DNA of 64,000 nt from Pseudidiomarina halophila. GTDB lineage: Bacteria > Pseudomonadota > Gammaproteobacteria > Enterobacterales > Alteromonadaceae. Both the position numbers and the translations under genes were made by a program. The stretch is from NCBI RefSeq assembly GCF_003987215.1, contig NZ_PIPW01000002.1, positions 310,001-374,000 of the forward strand. Reading direction: 5' to 3'. The notes beneath the pieces were generated by a model, which worked only from the letters and a program-made list of their open reading frames with translations, made no database searches and had not been told where the DNA came from. This document shows, piece after piece, positions 36,194-46,192 of the stretch; the stretch's first letter is position 1, and every line of letters starts with the position of its first letter.

Positions 36194-37222
36194 TTAGGCT
36201 TCCCAATCGAGAATAACCTTACCCGACTGCCCGGAGGTCATGATTTCGAAACCTTTTTCAAAATCGGCCACTGGCATGTGGTGGGTAAGAATAGGCGACA
36301 GGTCAAGTCCGGATTGCAACAAACTTGCCATTTTGTACCAGGTTTCAAACATCTCGCGGCCATAAATACCTTTGATCGTAAGACCTTTGAAAATCACCTG
36401 GTTCCAGTCGATCGCCACGCTCTGTGGTGGAATACCCAGCATAGCGATTTTGCCGCCATGATTCATGGTTTCGAGCATTTGGCTGAATGCTGAAGGCACG
36501 CCTGACATTTCCAACCCAACGTCGAAGCCTTCTTTCATGCCCAATTCGGTCATGACGTCACGGAGCTTTTCTTTGCTTACATCAACCGCGCGTGTGGCGC
36601 CCATTTTCGTCGCCAGCTCTAACCGGTACGGGTTCACGTCGGTAATGACCACGTGTCGTGCACCCACGTGCCGCGCTACCGCTGCAGCCATGATACCTAT
36701 TGGTCCGGCGCCGGTGATCAGTACATCTTCGCCAACCAGATCAAACGCAAGGGCGGTATGTACCGCATTGCCAAAAGGATCGAAAATAGCGGCCAGGTCG
36801 TCACTGATATCATCGGGCAATTTGAATGCGTTTTCCGCCGGGATCACCAGGTACTCAGCGAATGCTCCGGGGCGGTTTACCCCGACGCCTACGGTATTAC
36901 GACAGAGATGGCGTCGGCCCGCCCGGCAGTTGCGGCAATGACCACAGGTGATATGGCCTTCGCCCGAAACCCGGTCACCTTTTGCAAAACCACGGACGCC
37001 ATCGCCCATCGCAGCCACTTCGCCGACGTACTCATGACCGACAACCATAGGTACCGGAATGGTTTTCTGCGACCATTCGTCCCATTTGTAGATATGAACA
37101 TCGGTACCACAAATTGCAGTTTTCTTGATTTTGATTAAGAGATCGTTGTAACCGTACTCTGGCTTCTCGGTATCTGTCATCCAGATACCGGGTTCAGCAT
37201 GTAATTTTGCTAAAGCTTTCAT
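36194..37222 (-). CDS. tdh: L-threonine 3-dehydrogenase
   Basis: Tdh oxidises threonine to 2-amino-3-ketobutyrate with NAD+. The 342-residue zinc alcohol-dehydrogenase family protein has the catalytic zinc residues C38 ([10 protein letters not shown]) and GHEYVG. The structural zinc loop is [15 protein letters not shown] and the Rossmann segment is [26 protein letters not shown] precedes the ATG. With kbl, 15 bases upstream, it forms the threonine-to-glycine pathway. Confidence 0.98.
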   Translation of the reverse strand: MKALAKLHAEPGIWMTDTEKPEYGYNDLLIKIKKTAICGTDVHIYKWDEWSQKTIPVPMVVGHEYVGEVAAMGDGVRGFAKGDRVSGEGHITCGHCRNCRAGRRHLCRNTVGVGVNRPGAFAEYLVIPAENAFKLPDDISDDLAAIFDPFGNAVHTALAFDLVGEDVLITGAGPIGIMAAAVARHVGARHVVITDVNPYRLELATKMGATRAVDVSKEKLRDVMTELGMKEGFDVGLEMSGVPSAFSQMLETMNHGGKIAMLGIPPQSVAIDWNQVIFKGLTIKGIYGREMFETWYKMASLLQSGLDLSPILTHHMPVADFEKGFEIMTSGQSGKVILDWEA

Positions 37223-37237
37223 CAGCTCCTCCGCGTT

Positions 37238-38431
37238 TTAAATAACGCCTAAATCTTTGCCAATACTAATGAACGCGGCAATGGCACGTTCCAGTTGTTC
37301 GCGCGAGTGGCCGGCTGACATCTGGGTGCGAATACGCGCTTTACCACGTGGTACCACCGGGAATGAAAAGCCGACGACGTAAATACCTTGTTCCAGCAAC
37401 CGATCCGACATCTCTGATGCCAGCTTCGCATCGCCAATCATAACCGGAATAATGGCATGGTCTGCACCACTTAAGGTGAACCCAGCTTTGGTCATTTCGG
37501 TGCGGAAAAAGTTGGCATTGTCCCATAAACGTTGACGTAACTCGTCACCTTCTTCAAGCATTTCTAATACGCGAATCGAAGCTTGAACGATCGCTGGCGC
37601 GACGGAATTAGAAAATAAGTACGGACGTGAGCGCTGGCGTAACCAGTCAATGACTTGTTTCTTGCCGGACGTGTAGCCGCCTGATGCACCACCAAGCGCT
37701 TTACCCAAGGTACCGGTAATGATGTCAACACGACCTAGAACGCCGCAGTACTCGTGAGTTCCTTTGCCGTTGGCACCTAAAAAGCCGGTGGCATGACAAT
37801 CATCCATCATGGTCAGGGCGCCATACTGGTCGGCAAGGTCACAGATGGCTTTCATATTCGCGATCACACCGTCCATGGAGAATACGCCATCGGTTGCAAT
37901 CAGGATGTGACGGGCGCCGTCGGCTTTTGCCTGTTTAAGCTGCGCTTCCAGGTCCGCCATATCGTTGTTCTTGTACCGGTAGCGCTTGGATTTACTTAAA
38001 CGGATACCGTCAATGATACTGGCGTGGTTGAGCTCATCACTGATAATGGCGTCTTCCGGCCCCATCAAGGTCTCGAACAAACCGCCATTGGCATCAAAAC
38101 ACGACGAGTAAAGAATGGTGTCTTCAGTGCCAAGGAAGTCACTGAGTTTGCTTTCCAGGGTTTTATGGATATCCTGAGTGCCGCAAATAAAGCGCACCGA
38201 GGCAGTGCCGAAACCATGCTCGTCCAGGCCCTGTTTGGCTGCCGAGATAAGATCCGGGTGGTTGGCTAAGCCTAAGTAGTTGTTGGCACAGAAGTTCAGT
38301 ACCGACTTGCCTTCACCTACCTGAATTTCGGCAGCTTGCTCGCTGGTAATAATACGCTCTTTTTTGTACAAGCCTTCTTGCTTAAGCTCTTCGAGCTGGG
38401 TATCTAGCTGTTGATAAAAATCGTTCTTCAT
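37238..38431 (-). CDS. kbl: 2-amino-3-ketobutyrate coenzyme A ligase (glycine C-acetyltransferase)
   Basis: Kbl splits 2-amino-3-ketobutyrate with CoA to glycine and acetyl-CoA. The 397-residue alpha-oxoamine synthase family enzyme has the PLP lysine at residue 244 (DIITGTLGKALGGASGGY), plus NFCANNYLGL, the MDDCHATGFLG aspartate-histidine region and YLFSNSVAPA. GGAG precedes the ATG. It is the first gene of the kbl-tdh operon and is divergent from coaD; an inverted repeat in that gap may be its operator. Confidence 0.98.
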   Translation of the reverse strand: MKNDFYQQLDTQLEELKQEGLYKKERIITSEQAAEIQVGEGKSVLNFCANNYLGLANHPDLISAAKQGLDEHGFGTASVRFICGTQDIHKTLESKLSDFLGTEDTILYSSCFDANGGLFETLMGPEDAIISDELNHASIIDGIRLSKSKRYRYKNNDMADLEAQLKQAKADGARHILIATDGVFSMDGVIANMKAICDLADQYGALTMMDDCHATGFLGANGKGTHEYCGVLGRVDIITGTLGKALGGASGGYTSGKKQVIDWLRQRSRPYLFSNSVAPAIVQASIRVLEMLEEGDELRQRLWDNANFFRTEMTKAGFTLSGADHAIIPVMIGDAKLASEMSDRLLEQGIYVVGFSFPVVPRGKARIRTQMSAGHSREQLERAIAAFISIGKDLGVI

Positions 38432-38472
38432 GTAATTCTCCGTGCTTTGAATAGCGTACGCGGATGTAATAA

Positions 38473-39031
<559 letters not shown>

Positions 39032-39043
39032 AACCTCCATAGC

Positions 39044-39061
39044 GCGGCGTCAATGCGCCGC
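39044..39061. repeat. GC-rich inverted repeat after coaD
   Basis: GCGGCG (39044-39049) and CGCCGC (39056-39061) flank a 6-base loop 13 bases after coaD. There is no T-run, so it is at best a weak terminator. Confidence 0.35.
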
Positions 39062-39168
39062 AGAAGCTACCAATTTTCATGGTTTCGGGTTAGAATCGCG
39101 CCCCAAAATTCGTTTCTTTATTTCGTTTCTATTTTTTTGCTCAGACTAGACCCGCAGGAGTCCGCCAC

Positions 39169-40770
39169 ATGACTGATCTGGATTTAAGCCAGTATGGCAT
39201 TACAGACGTCAACGAAATTATTCATAATCCTTCGTACGACCAGCTATTTGCAGAAGAAACGCGTAGCGATCTGCAAGGTTACGAGAAAGGTGTCGTTACT
39301 AAGCTTGGTGCCGTCGCCGTAGACACTGGTATTTTTACTGGTCGTTCGCCAAAGGATAAGTACATTGTGCGCGATGAGACAACCAAAGACACACTTTGGT
39401 GGGCTGATCAGGGCAAAAATGATAACAAAGCTATTAGCCCGGAAGTTTGGGCGGATTTGAAAGCAACGGTCACTGAACAGCTTTCTGGTAAGCGATTATT
39501 TATCGTTGATACTTTTTGTGGCGCCAATGAAGATACCCGTTTATCGGTGCGCTTTATTACCGAGGTGGCATGGCAAGCGCACTTCGTGAAAAATATGTTT
39601 ATCCGCCCGTCAGCGGAAGAGCTGAAGACTTTTAAGCCTGACTTTGTGGTCATGAATGGTGCCAAGTGCATCAATTCAAAGTGGCAGGAACATGGTTTGA
39701 ATTCGGAGAATTTTGTTGCCTTTAACCTGACTGAGCGAATTCAGTTAATTGGTGGTACCTGGTATGGCGGCGAAATGAAGAAAGGTATGTTCTCAATGAT
39801 GAACTACTTCCTGCCACTGCAGGGAATAGCGTCAATGCACTGCTCGGCCAATGTTGGTCAGGACGGCGATGTAGCGATTTTCTTTGGTTTGTCCGGAACC
39901 GGGAAAACCACGCTCTCGACGGATCCTAAGCGTGAATTGATTGGTGATGACGAGCACGGTTGGGACGACGACGGAGTATTTAATTTCGAAGGCGGTTGTT
40001 ATGCGAAAACGATTAATTTGTCGCAAGAAGCCGAACCGGATATTTATAACGCCATCCGTCGCGATGCGTTATTAGAAAACGTTACCGTACTTGAAGATGG
40101 TACTGTCGACTTTAATGACGGTTCTAAAACTGAAAACACCCGTGTTTCTTACCCGATTTATCACATCGACAATATCGTCAAACCAGTTTCTAAAGCTGGT
40201 CACGCGAAAAAAGTTATTTTTCTGACGGCTGACGCTTTTGGTGTGCTGCCACCCGTCTCAAAACTGACCAAAGAGCAAACCAAGTATCACTTCTTATCGG
40301 GCTTCACTGCTAAACTCGCGGGCACAGAGCGCGGCATTACGGAACCGACACCAACCTTCTCCAGCTGTTTTGGCGCGGCTTTCTTAAGTCTGCACCCAAC
40401 CCAGTATGCTGAAGTTTTGGGCAAGCGGATGGAAGACGCTGGTGCTGAAGCTTATCTGGTCAACACCGGTTGGAATGGTACTGGCAAGCGTATTTCGATT
40501 AAAGCAACCCGGGCAATTATTGACGCGATTTTAGACGGCAGCATTGAAGATGCTGAATTTGTGAATCTTCCTTACTTCAATCTTGCCATGCCAATGCAAT
40601 TGGCAGGCGTAGAAGATACGTCGATTCTGGATCCGCGTAATACCTACGCAGACGCATCAGACTGGGACATGAAAGCGCAAGATTTGGCCCGTCGTTTTGT
40701 CGCCAACTTCGAGAAGTTTACCGATAACGAAGAAGGTAAAGCACTGGTTGCTGCAGGTCCACAGCTTTAA
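39169..40770 (+). CDS. pckA: Phosphoenolpyruvate carboxykinase (ATP)
   Basis: PckA converts oxaloacetate and ATP to phosphoenolpyruvate, the entry to gluconeogenesis. The 533-residue enzyme has [13 protein letters not shown] (substrate loop), the kinase P-loop [16 protein letters not shown] (residues about 241-256), the metal-binding IGDDEHGW and the adenine-binding [23 protein letters not shown] precedes the ATG. With gpmI in the same window, this supports growth on amino acids and organic acids. It is transcribed alone and ends at a strong terminator. Confidence 0.99.
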   Translation: MTDLDLSQYGITDVNEIIHNPSYDQLFAEETRSDLQGYEKGVVTKLGAVAVDTGIFTGRSPKDKYIVRDETTKDTLWWADQGKNDNKAISPEVWADLKATVTEQLSGKRLFIVDTFCGANEDTRLSVRFITEVAWQAHFVKNMFIRPSAEELKTFKPDFVVMNGAKCINSKWQEHGLNSENFVAFNLTERIQLIGGTWYGGEMKKGMFSMMNYFLPLQGIASMHCSANVGQDGDVAIFFGLSGTGKTTLSTDPKRELIGDDEHGWDDDGVFNFEGGCYAKTINLSQEAEPDIYNAIRRDALLENVTVLEDGTVDFNDGSKTENTRVSYPIYHIDNIVKPVSKAGHAKKVIFLTADAFGVLPPVSKLTKEQTKYHFLSGFTAKLAGTERGITEPTPTFSSCFGAAFLSLHPTQYAEVLGKRMEDAGAEAYLVNTGWNGTGKRISIKATRAIIDAILDGSIEDAEFVNLPYFNLAMPMQLAGVEDTSILDPRNTYADASDWDMKAQDLARRFVANFEKFTDNEEGKALVAAGPQL

Positions 40771-40796
40771 GCCGGAAAGAAGTACCAATGCATACA

Positions 40797-40823
40797 GAAA
40801 CCCGCCCTACGGCGGGTTTTTTT
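40797..40823 (+). terminator. Rho-independent terminator of pckA
   Basis: CCCGCC (40801-40806), loop CTAC and GGCGGG (40811-40816) are followed by seven Ts. It lies 26 bases after the pckA stop. Confidence 0.93.
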
Positions 40824-40942
40824 ATATCCGTCTGTGCGTTTGAAATATTTGTAAACATAATATTAAGAATAGGAGCCTAGGTTTTTGACTTGCTTATGGA
40901 ATAATCGAGACCTGTCATTCAAAGTTCTGGAGCACCTAGCTA

Positions 40943-41866
40943 ATGCATGTTGAAGTTCATGAAGTCTGCAAAGATTACGCAACAGTCAGAGCGGTCAATC
41001 AAGTCAGCTTGGTGGCGAAAGGCGGTGAAGTACTGGCGCTACTGGGGCCAAATGGCGCCGGCAAATCATCATTGGTGCGGATGATGGTGGGCTTGACGCA
41101 ACCGGACTCGGGCCAGATTCGTTACCGCGCGGATGATACTCAACCAGCGCTGGCCACCCTTGAAACTACAGCTTTCGGCTATCTGCCAGAAGATCGTGGC
41201 CTTTACCAGGAGCGCACGGTTCTTGACAATTTGCGTTACATTGCGCGATTACGCGGATTGAATAAGGCGGTTGCGGACCGGAATACCAGCCGCTGGTTAG
41301 AGCGTTTTGAACTTAGCGATCGTGCCACCGAACCTATGCGTCAGTTATCGAAGGGTAATCAGCAGAAAGTTCAGCTGATAGCGACCTTGCTTCACGACCC
41401 GCAAGTTGTCATGTTGGATGAACCTTTTTCCGGGCTGGATCCGATGAATCAGGAATTTGTCCTGAGTGTGCTCAACGAGTTGCGCGAGGCCGGTACCACG
41501 GTGATTCTGAGTGCCCATCAAATGGCGTTAGTTGAGCGCATGGCAGATAAATTGGTGTTAATGAACAAAGGTAGTGTCGTCGCGCAGGGCAGTCTGCCAG
41601 AAGTTCGGCAACAGCTGTTGCAGCATCACCATCTGCAGGTTGAATTCGCCCACCCCGTAGCAATTGAAAAGCTCGCAGGGCTATCTGGTATCAATGACGT
41701 CTCGGTCTTAACTGACACGCTTTATGAGCTGTACTGTGATGAGCATTTGGCAACTGAGCAGTTGCTGAAAGAGCTACAGAAATTTGCCCCGGTTCGGCAA
41801 TTTAGCCGTCATCAACAATCATTACACGACTTGTACCTACAAGCTGTTCGCGCGGAGACGAGCTGA
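40943..41866 (+). CDS. ABC transporter ATP-binding protein (NatA-like)
   Basis: The 307-residue ATPase has Walker A LLGPNGAGKSSLV, the Q-loop region YLPEDRGLY, the signature LSKGNQQKVQ, Walker B VVMLDEPFSGLDP and the switch histidine in ILSAHQM. The C-terminal 80 residues form the extra domain common in ABC-2 type exporters. The stop overlaps the next ATG by one base. Together with the permease it resembles NatAB sodium exporters or related drug/lantibiotic exporters; the substrate is not readable. Confidence 0.92.
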   Translation: MHVEVHEVCKDYATVRAVNQVSLVAKGGEVLALLGPNGAGKSSLVRMMVGLTQPDSGQIRYRADDTQPALATLETTAFGYLPEDRGLYQERTVLDNLRYIARLRGLNKAVADRNTSRWLERFELSDRATEPMRQLSKGNQQKVQLIATLLHDPQVVMLDEPFSGLDPMNQEFVLSVLNELREAGTTVILSAHQMALVERMADKLVLMNKGSVVAQGSLPEVRQQLLQHHHLQVEFAHPVAIEKLAGLSGINDVSVLTDTLYELYCDEHLATEQLLKELQKFAPVRQFSRHQQSLHDLYLQAVRAETS

Positions 41867-43047
41867 TGCAACACTGGCAACAAATTATCCGTATTGGTGG
41901 TTTTGAATTCCGTCGCTTTTTTAAGTGGAAACAAGAAATTTTCTCATTGTTGTTAATGGCCGCCCTGTTTGGAGTGACTATCGGGTGGGGCGTATTAAAG
42001 AGCTCACTTGAGGAGACCCAGACGGTGGCGGTTGTCGCCCCTGTAACTTTACCCGAATTACCGAACATCCGCTGGCAACCGGTTACCGATGCTGCAGCGG
42101 CACAAGCAGAACTTGGCTCGGCTTATTCTGGGGTATTGGAGGTAAGTGCCAATCCGGAAGACGGGTATCACGCTGAACTTTGGGCAGCCAACAGTGGCGG
42201 TTGGCAAGAGCGTTTACAAACGCAACTACAAGGTTGGCTACAACAGCAAAAACTTCAGGCGTTACCCTTGAGCGACAGCCAAATCGCGATGTTAAATCAA
42301 CCCGTTGAAGTTACCCTTACGGTGCAACGTGGTGAGGAAGAAACCAGTCACTCAGCCAGTCAGGCAATTCCACTGATCATTCTGGTAAGTATTATGGTTG
42401 GCGTATTCGGCAGTTTTGGTCTGATGATGACCGCTATTACGCAAGAAAAACAGCAACGCGTAACCGAGCAACTGTTAACCATTATCCGACCTGCAGAATG
42501 GATAGACGGCAAAATTCTGGGTATTACCTTGCATTGCTTGAAAAGTATGGCGACGGTACTACTGATTATTGTCCTAGTCTCGACCTTAATGATGGTCATC
42601 GAAGGCGGTGCGTTTGAGCTGCCCGGCATCAATTGGACCGTACTGGGCGCGACCACGTTATTTGCGATAATTGGACTGGTTATGATTAACGCATTGATGG
42701 CAGGCTTTGCTGCGACTATAGATGACCCAAACCACTCGGGCCGGACCGCGATTATGTTGATCCCGGCACTTTTTGTTGGGGCCGGTTTTGGTGTGATGGA
42801 CAATTTGCAGGGAATTCTGGCGCAGGTTTTATCATGGTTCCCGCTGACTTCTTTTGCTGTCATGCCTTTGCGTATTGCCGATGGCAGCGTCAGTGGCTGG
42901 GAAGTACTGATAAGCCTGATACTCCTATTAGCCACAACCTACGTTATTCGTTCTGCGGCGATTCGCCTGTTCACTATGGGGATTACAATGTACGGCAAAG
43001 AGCCCTCGTGGCGGATGATGGGACGCGCCTTTATTGGGCGTCGCTAA
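41866..43047 (+). CDS. ABC-2 type transporter permease (NatB-like)
   Basis: The 393-residue membrane protein has one N-terminal helix (IFSLLLMAALFGVTIGWGVL), a large extracytoplasmic domain of about 150 residues and then a block of five or six helices from residue about 165. This is the ABC2_membrane_3/NatB architecture. It shares a TGATG junction with the ATPase gene, so the pair is translationally coupled. It ends 17 bases inside the convergent diguanylate cyclase gene. Confidence 0.9.
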   Translation: MQHWQQIIRIGGFEFRRFFKWKQEIFSLLLMAALFGVTIGWGVLKSSLEETQTVAVVAPVTLPELPNIRWQPVTDAAAAQAELGSAYSGVLEVSANPEDGYHAELWAANSGGWQERLQTQLQGWLQQQKLQALPLSDSQIAMLNQPVEVTLTVQRGEEETSHSASQAIPLIILVSIMVGVFGSFGLMMTAITQEKQQRVTEQLLTIIRPAEWIDGKILGITLHCLKSMATVLLIIVLVSTLMMVIEGGAFELPGINWTVLGATTLFAIIGLVMINALMAGFAATIDDPNHSGRTAIMLIPALFVGAGFGVMDNLQGILAQVLSWFPLTSFAVMPLRIADGSVSGWEVLISLILLLATTYVIRSAAIRLFTMGITMYGKEPSWRMMGRAFIGRR

Positions 43048-44089
43048 TGGTGCGGTTGCGGCCCTGGGCTTTGGCTGCATAAAGAGCTTTATCTACGCGT
43101 CGAATGATGCTCGAGGCGTCATCTTCGGCGCGATAGCTGGCGACACCAAAACTTGCGGTAATCCGAATACCAGCGTGGAACTCAAACGCGGCGATGACGT
43201 TACGGATGCGCTCGGCGTGCATGACGGCCTGTTGGCGCGTATGTTCAGGCAGTACCAATAAAAACTCTTCCCCACCCCAGCGGCCTGCGACATCGGTGCT
43301 ACGGACATTGCTACGCAACAACTGGGCGAGTTCTATCAAGATCAGATCACCAACCTGATGGCCATAGGTATCGTTAACTTTCTTGAAATGGTCGATGTCG
43401 AGCAGAGCAATGGCAAAATCGCGTTGTTCGCGCTGCGCGCGGGTGAGCGCGACACTTAGGGCATGGTCAAGTTTACTGCGGTTGCAGAGCCCGGTAAGGG
43501 GGTCTGTGACGGCAATATATTCGAGCCTTTGACTATGCTCCTCCAGAAAGTGGAATGCTTCCGCTCGGGTTCGTTCAATATGGCGCAGGATAACGATAAG
43601 TGCGGCGGTTGCGATCAAAATATTCAAAAATGAGTGAACAGAAAATGGTGCCGCTGCCCATTCCGCAGATACCCGGGATAGGTAGATAAAAATGCCGGTA
43701 AAAAAAGTAACACTTGTAAGGAAGCCCCATTTACCACCCAGTAAGAAGTAGCTTACTGGTGGGAAAATTGCGAGCCAATAAAGAGCGTAAGACTGTCCTT
43801 CGCTTAATGCCACATAAATACCTATGGCCAACGCGAGTATTGCAGTCACGATCCAGCTGATCACAATGACAGCCCCTGGCATGCGGCGCAACCAGATGTA
43901 GAGGCCAATCCCGCAAACGAACAGAAAGTACTCGAGTGCGACCATGGTCGGGTGCTGCTCGAACAATTGATTAAGCAGGGCAAGCAAAGGTGACACTACC
44001 ATGAGTACCCATAGTAGTGATCTTAAGAATTGGACCCGCCGATAACGCGGGTCCAATGGTGAGTTGACGCTAGTCGATGTGCTCAGCAT
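43031..44089 (-). CDS. Membrane-bound GGDEF diguanylate cyclase
   Basis: With the ATG at 44089 the protein has 352 residues; an in-frame GTG at 44122 would add eleven. About six hydrophobic segments occupy residues 25-175 (LLWVLMVVSPLLALLNQL, YFLFVCGIGLYIWL and others). A GGDEF domain follows with LDIDHFKKVNDTYGHQVGD and the catalytic GGEEF near residue 272. An RSTD inhibitory motif lies five residues before it, so product feedback is expected. It should make c-di-GMP from two GTP. The gene starts inside the end of the S9 peptidase gene, and a perfect 11-bp inverted repeat lies in its first codons. Neither start has a convincing Shine-Dalgarno. Confidence 0.88.
   Translation of the reverse strand: MLSTSTSVNSPLDPRYRRVQFLRSLLWVLMVVSPLLALLNQLFEQHPTMVALEYFLFVCGIGLYIWLRRMPGAVIVISWIVTAILALAIGIYVALSEGQSYALYWLAIFPPVSYFLLGGKWGFLTSVTFFTGIFIYLSRVSAEWAAAPFSVHSFLNILIATAALIVILRHIERTRAEAFHFLEEHSQRLEYIAVTDPLTGLCNRSKLDHALSVALTRAQREQRDFAIALLDIDHFKKVNDTYGHQVGDLILIELAQLLRSNVRSTDVAGRWGGEEFLLVLPEHTRQQAVMHAERIRNVIAAFEFHAGIRITASFGVASYRAEDDASSIIRRVDKALYAAKAQGRNRTISDAQ
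44029..44057 (-). repeat. Perfect 11-bp inverted repeat at the S9 peptidase / diguanylate cyclase junction
   Basis: ATTGGACCCGC (44029-44039) and GCGGGTCCAAT (44047-44057) form a perfect stem with a 7-base loop. On the minus strand it comes 13 bases after the S9 stop and is followed by TCTTAAG, a weak T-rich stretch. It therefore acts either as a terminator/attenuator for the peptidase transcript or as a structure within the 5' coding part of the cyclase mRNA. Confidence 0.7.
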
Positions 44090-46082
44090 GTGGTAACTCG
44101 TGGGGTGGTGCTTCGCTTGCACCTTCTTTCAGGAAGTGCTCCATCCAGCGCATCAGTCGCATACTGTAATCGAGTTTCGCAGCGACGCGACGGTTGCCAT
44201 GGCCTTCACCTGGGTAAAGTACCAGCCGTACAGGCACATTACCGTGAGTTTTCAGGTAGCGATACAATTCCATCGACTGACTTGGGTGGACGCGGGTATC
44301 TTCTTTACCATGCATGATTAAAATTGGCGTGCGGGCCTTTTCCGCGTGGTAGATCGGGCTGCGCTCAAGGTACCACTGCCATTTCTCCCACGGGTAGCTA
44401 CGGGCGTGTACCGCATGCATTTCTTTGGCGATATCTGTGGTACCAAATTTAGAAATATTATCGCTGATACCAACGAACATGACGCTTGCCGCCCAGTGTT
44501 CAGTTTGTGCTGTGGCGCCCCATGCCGACGCGAAACCACCGTAAGAACCACCGGTAATACCGGCACGGTCGTTGTCAACCAGACCACGCTCTACCAGGTA
44601 GTTTTTACCATCTACAATGTCGTCAAACTCTTTACCGGCATAATCGTTTTGGCCAAGTTTCGAAAACTCAACGCCACGACCAGTACTGCCACGGTAGTTC
44701 GGGAAAAATAACGCATAACCGCGCTGTGCTGCGTACTTAACCGGACTCGAATAACGATCCAGCCAACCATTGCTGTAATGTGACTCGGGACCTCCATGAA
44801 CCACAGTGATCAACGGATAGCGCGTTTCTTCCTGATAATCAGTGGGGTAAACCAGAATACCTTCGAGCTCAAGCCCGTCGCGAGCCTCATAGCGGACAGT
44901 TTCCTGTTTTGGCATGGTAATTTCTGTCAGCCAGGGATTGGAATCAGTGAGTCGGATCAAGTTTTGCATTTGCAGGCGGAAGAGTTCCGTTGGATGCTCA
45001 GGCCGGTGCGCCCGCACATAGACGCCAGACTGCCCTACGGTAGCTTCAATATCGACCACAATGGCTTCACCTGCCTCAAGTAGTGGACGAGTTTCCAGCC
45101 ACTGCATCGTGATCGCGTGAACTTCGGATTCGGTGCCGATGTGGCCGAGGTAAATCAACTCATCATCGTTACGCCAGTCGATGTCCTGCACGTGGCCCGG
45201 ATAGTCGGGTAACACGTCGCGCACGGTATTTTGGTTCTGCAGATCAAAAACCAGTAAACGGCCGGTTGCCGGGTCATTGTAATCAGCCGCAGCAATTACC
45301 GCGAGGTAGCGGCCATCGGGAGAGAACTCGGCTTTGCCTAATTTCCCAACGGTAGCAAAGCTCGACTCTTGCACTCCAGCAAAGGATATTAGTTCATACC
45401 GGCTGCTCATGTAACTGTCATCGACCAGTGGTGTTGGCGCAGTTCGAAGTAACAGCTGTTCCTGGTTTGGTCGGAAAGCTACCGAATAAACCTGGCGATC
45501 ATCCGTTAACTGCACAGCGATTTGACTTTCGGCACTCAGATCAACAAACCAGGCGTGGGTAAACTCGTGTTCTTCTTCGTAAACTTCAGCTTTAAAGCCT
45601 TTTTTTTCCAGTTCTTTTTCTTTCTTGTCAGCCTCACTGCGCGCAGTAAAGCTGAGGTAACGACCATCGGCACTGAGCGCATAGTCATAAATGCTGTTGG
45701 CATGTGAGAAGACTTGTTGCGCTTCACCACCATTAAGTGAAATTTTGTACAGGCTGGTATGCTTGTCATCATCGCGTTTGCTGGTGAAATAAATTGCGTC
45801 ACCGTGAATGCTCAAGTTACTGATGCCTTGCTTATCAGTGATGAAAGGTACGGGTTCACTTTCGCCACGGACGACATAAAGTTCGACGAAATTACCACCA
45901 TCCTCATCTACATAAGGGGTGCGAGGTATAACTTTGGTAAACGCGGCAACTTCGCCATCTGCGCTGACCGCAACACTGTTTATAGATTGGGTGGTCACCG
46001 TTTCTACCAGCGAGATGTCACGCGCTGAAACACTCAAGCTTAGTGCCGCAAAAAGTGCTGTTAGACCTATCCGAAGGAACAT
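44070..46082 (-). CDS. Secreted S9 family prolyl oligopeptidase-like peptidase
   Basis: The 670-residue protein has a signal peptide (GLTALFAALSLSVSA), a beta-propeller domain over about residues 25-400 and a C-terminal alpha/beta hydrolase domain. The nucleophile is in TGGSYGGFASAWGA, the aspartate in MHGKEDTRVHPSQS and the histidine in YPGEGHGNRR. These motifs place it with the dipeptidyl/acylaminoacyl peptidase group of S9. It probably trims peptides in the periplasm. It is divergent from the SLC13-type carrier gene and followed by the diguanylate cyclase. Confidence 0.93.
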   Translation of the reverse strand: MFLRIGLTALFAALSLSVSARDISLVETVTTQSINSVAVSADGEVAAFTKVIPRTPYVDEDGGNFVELYVVRGESEPVPFITDKQGISNLSIHGDAIYFTSKRDDDKHTSLYKISLNGGEAQQVFSHANSIYDYALSADGRYLSFTARSEADKKEKELEKKGFKAEVYEEEHEFTHAWFVDLSAESQIAVQLTDDRQVYSVAFRPNQEQLLLRTAPTPLVDDSYMSSRYELISFAGVQESSFATVGKLGKAEFSPDGRYLAVIAAADYNDPATGRLLVFDLQNQNTVRDVLPDYPGHVQDIDWRNDDELIYLGHIGTESEVHAITMQWLETRPLLEAGEAIVVDIEATVGQSGVYVRAHRPEHPTELFRLQMQNLIRLTDSNPWLTEITMPKQETVRYEARDGLELEGILVYPTDYQEETRYPLITVVHGGPESHYSNGWLDRYSSPVKYAAQRGYALFFPNYRGSTGRGVEFSKLGQNDYAGKEFDDIVDGKNYLVERGLVDNDRAGITGGSYGGFASAWGATAQTEHWAASVMFVGISDNISKFGTTDIAKEMHAVHARSYPWEKWQWYLERSPIYHAEKARTPILIMHGKEDTRVHPSQSMELYRYLKTHGNVPVRLVLYPGEGHGNRRVAAKLDYSMRLMRWMEHFLKEGASEAPPHELPHAEHID

Positions 46083-46192
46083 CGTTTTCTCCTATACATG
46101 TTATTTTTCTTCAACATAGTACCAGTAAAATAGTTGACTTCCCACGAAATCAAGCCACTCTAACTCTAGTGAATTTTGGGAGGAAGTATTAG

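Noticed and set aside
36465-37138. Two plus-strand ORFs of about 160 residues inside tdh
   Set aside because: They are antisense shadows of a well-conserved zinc dehydrogenase.
39044-39061. Terminator for coaD
   Set aside because: The stem is GC-rich but short and has no T-run, so it is listed only as a repeat.
42360-42935. 191-residue minus-strand ORF inside the ABC permease
   Set aside because: Shadow of the permease; hydrophobic helices on one strand commonly leave long open frames on the other.
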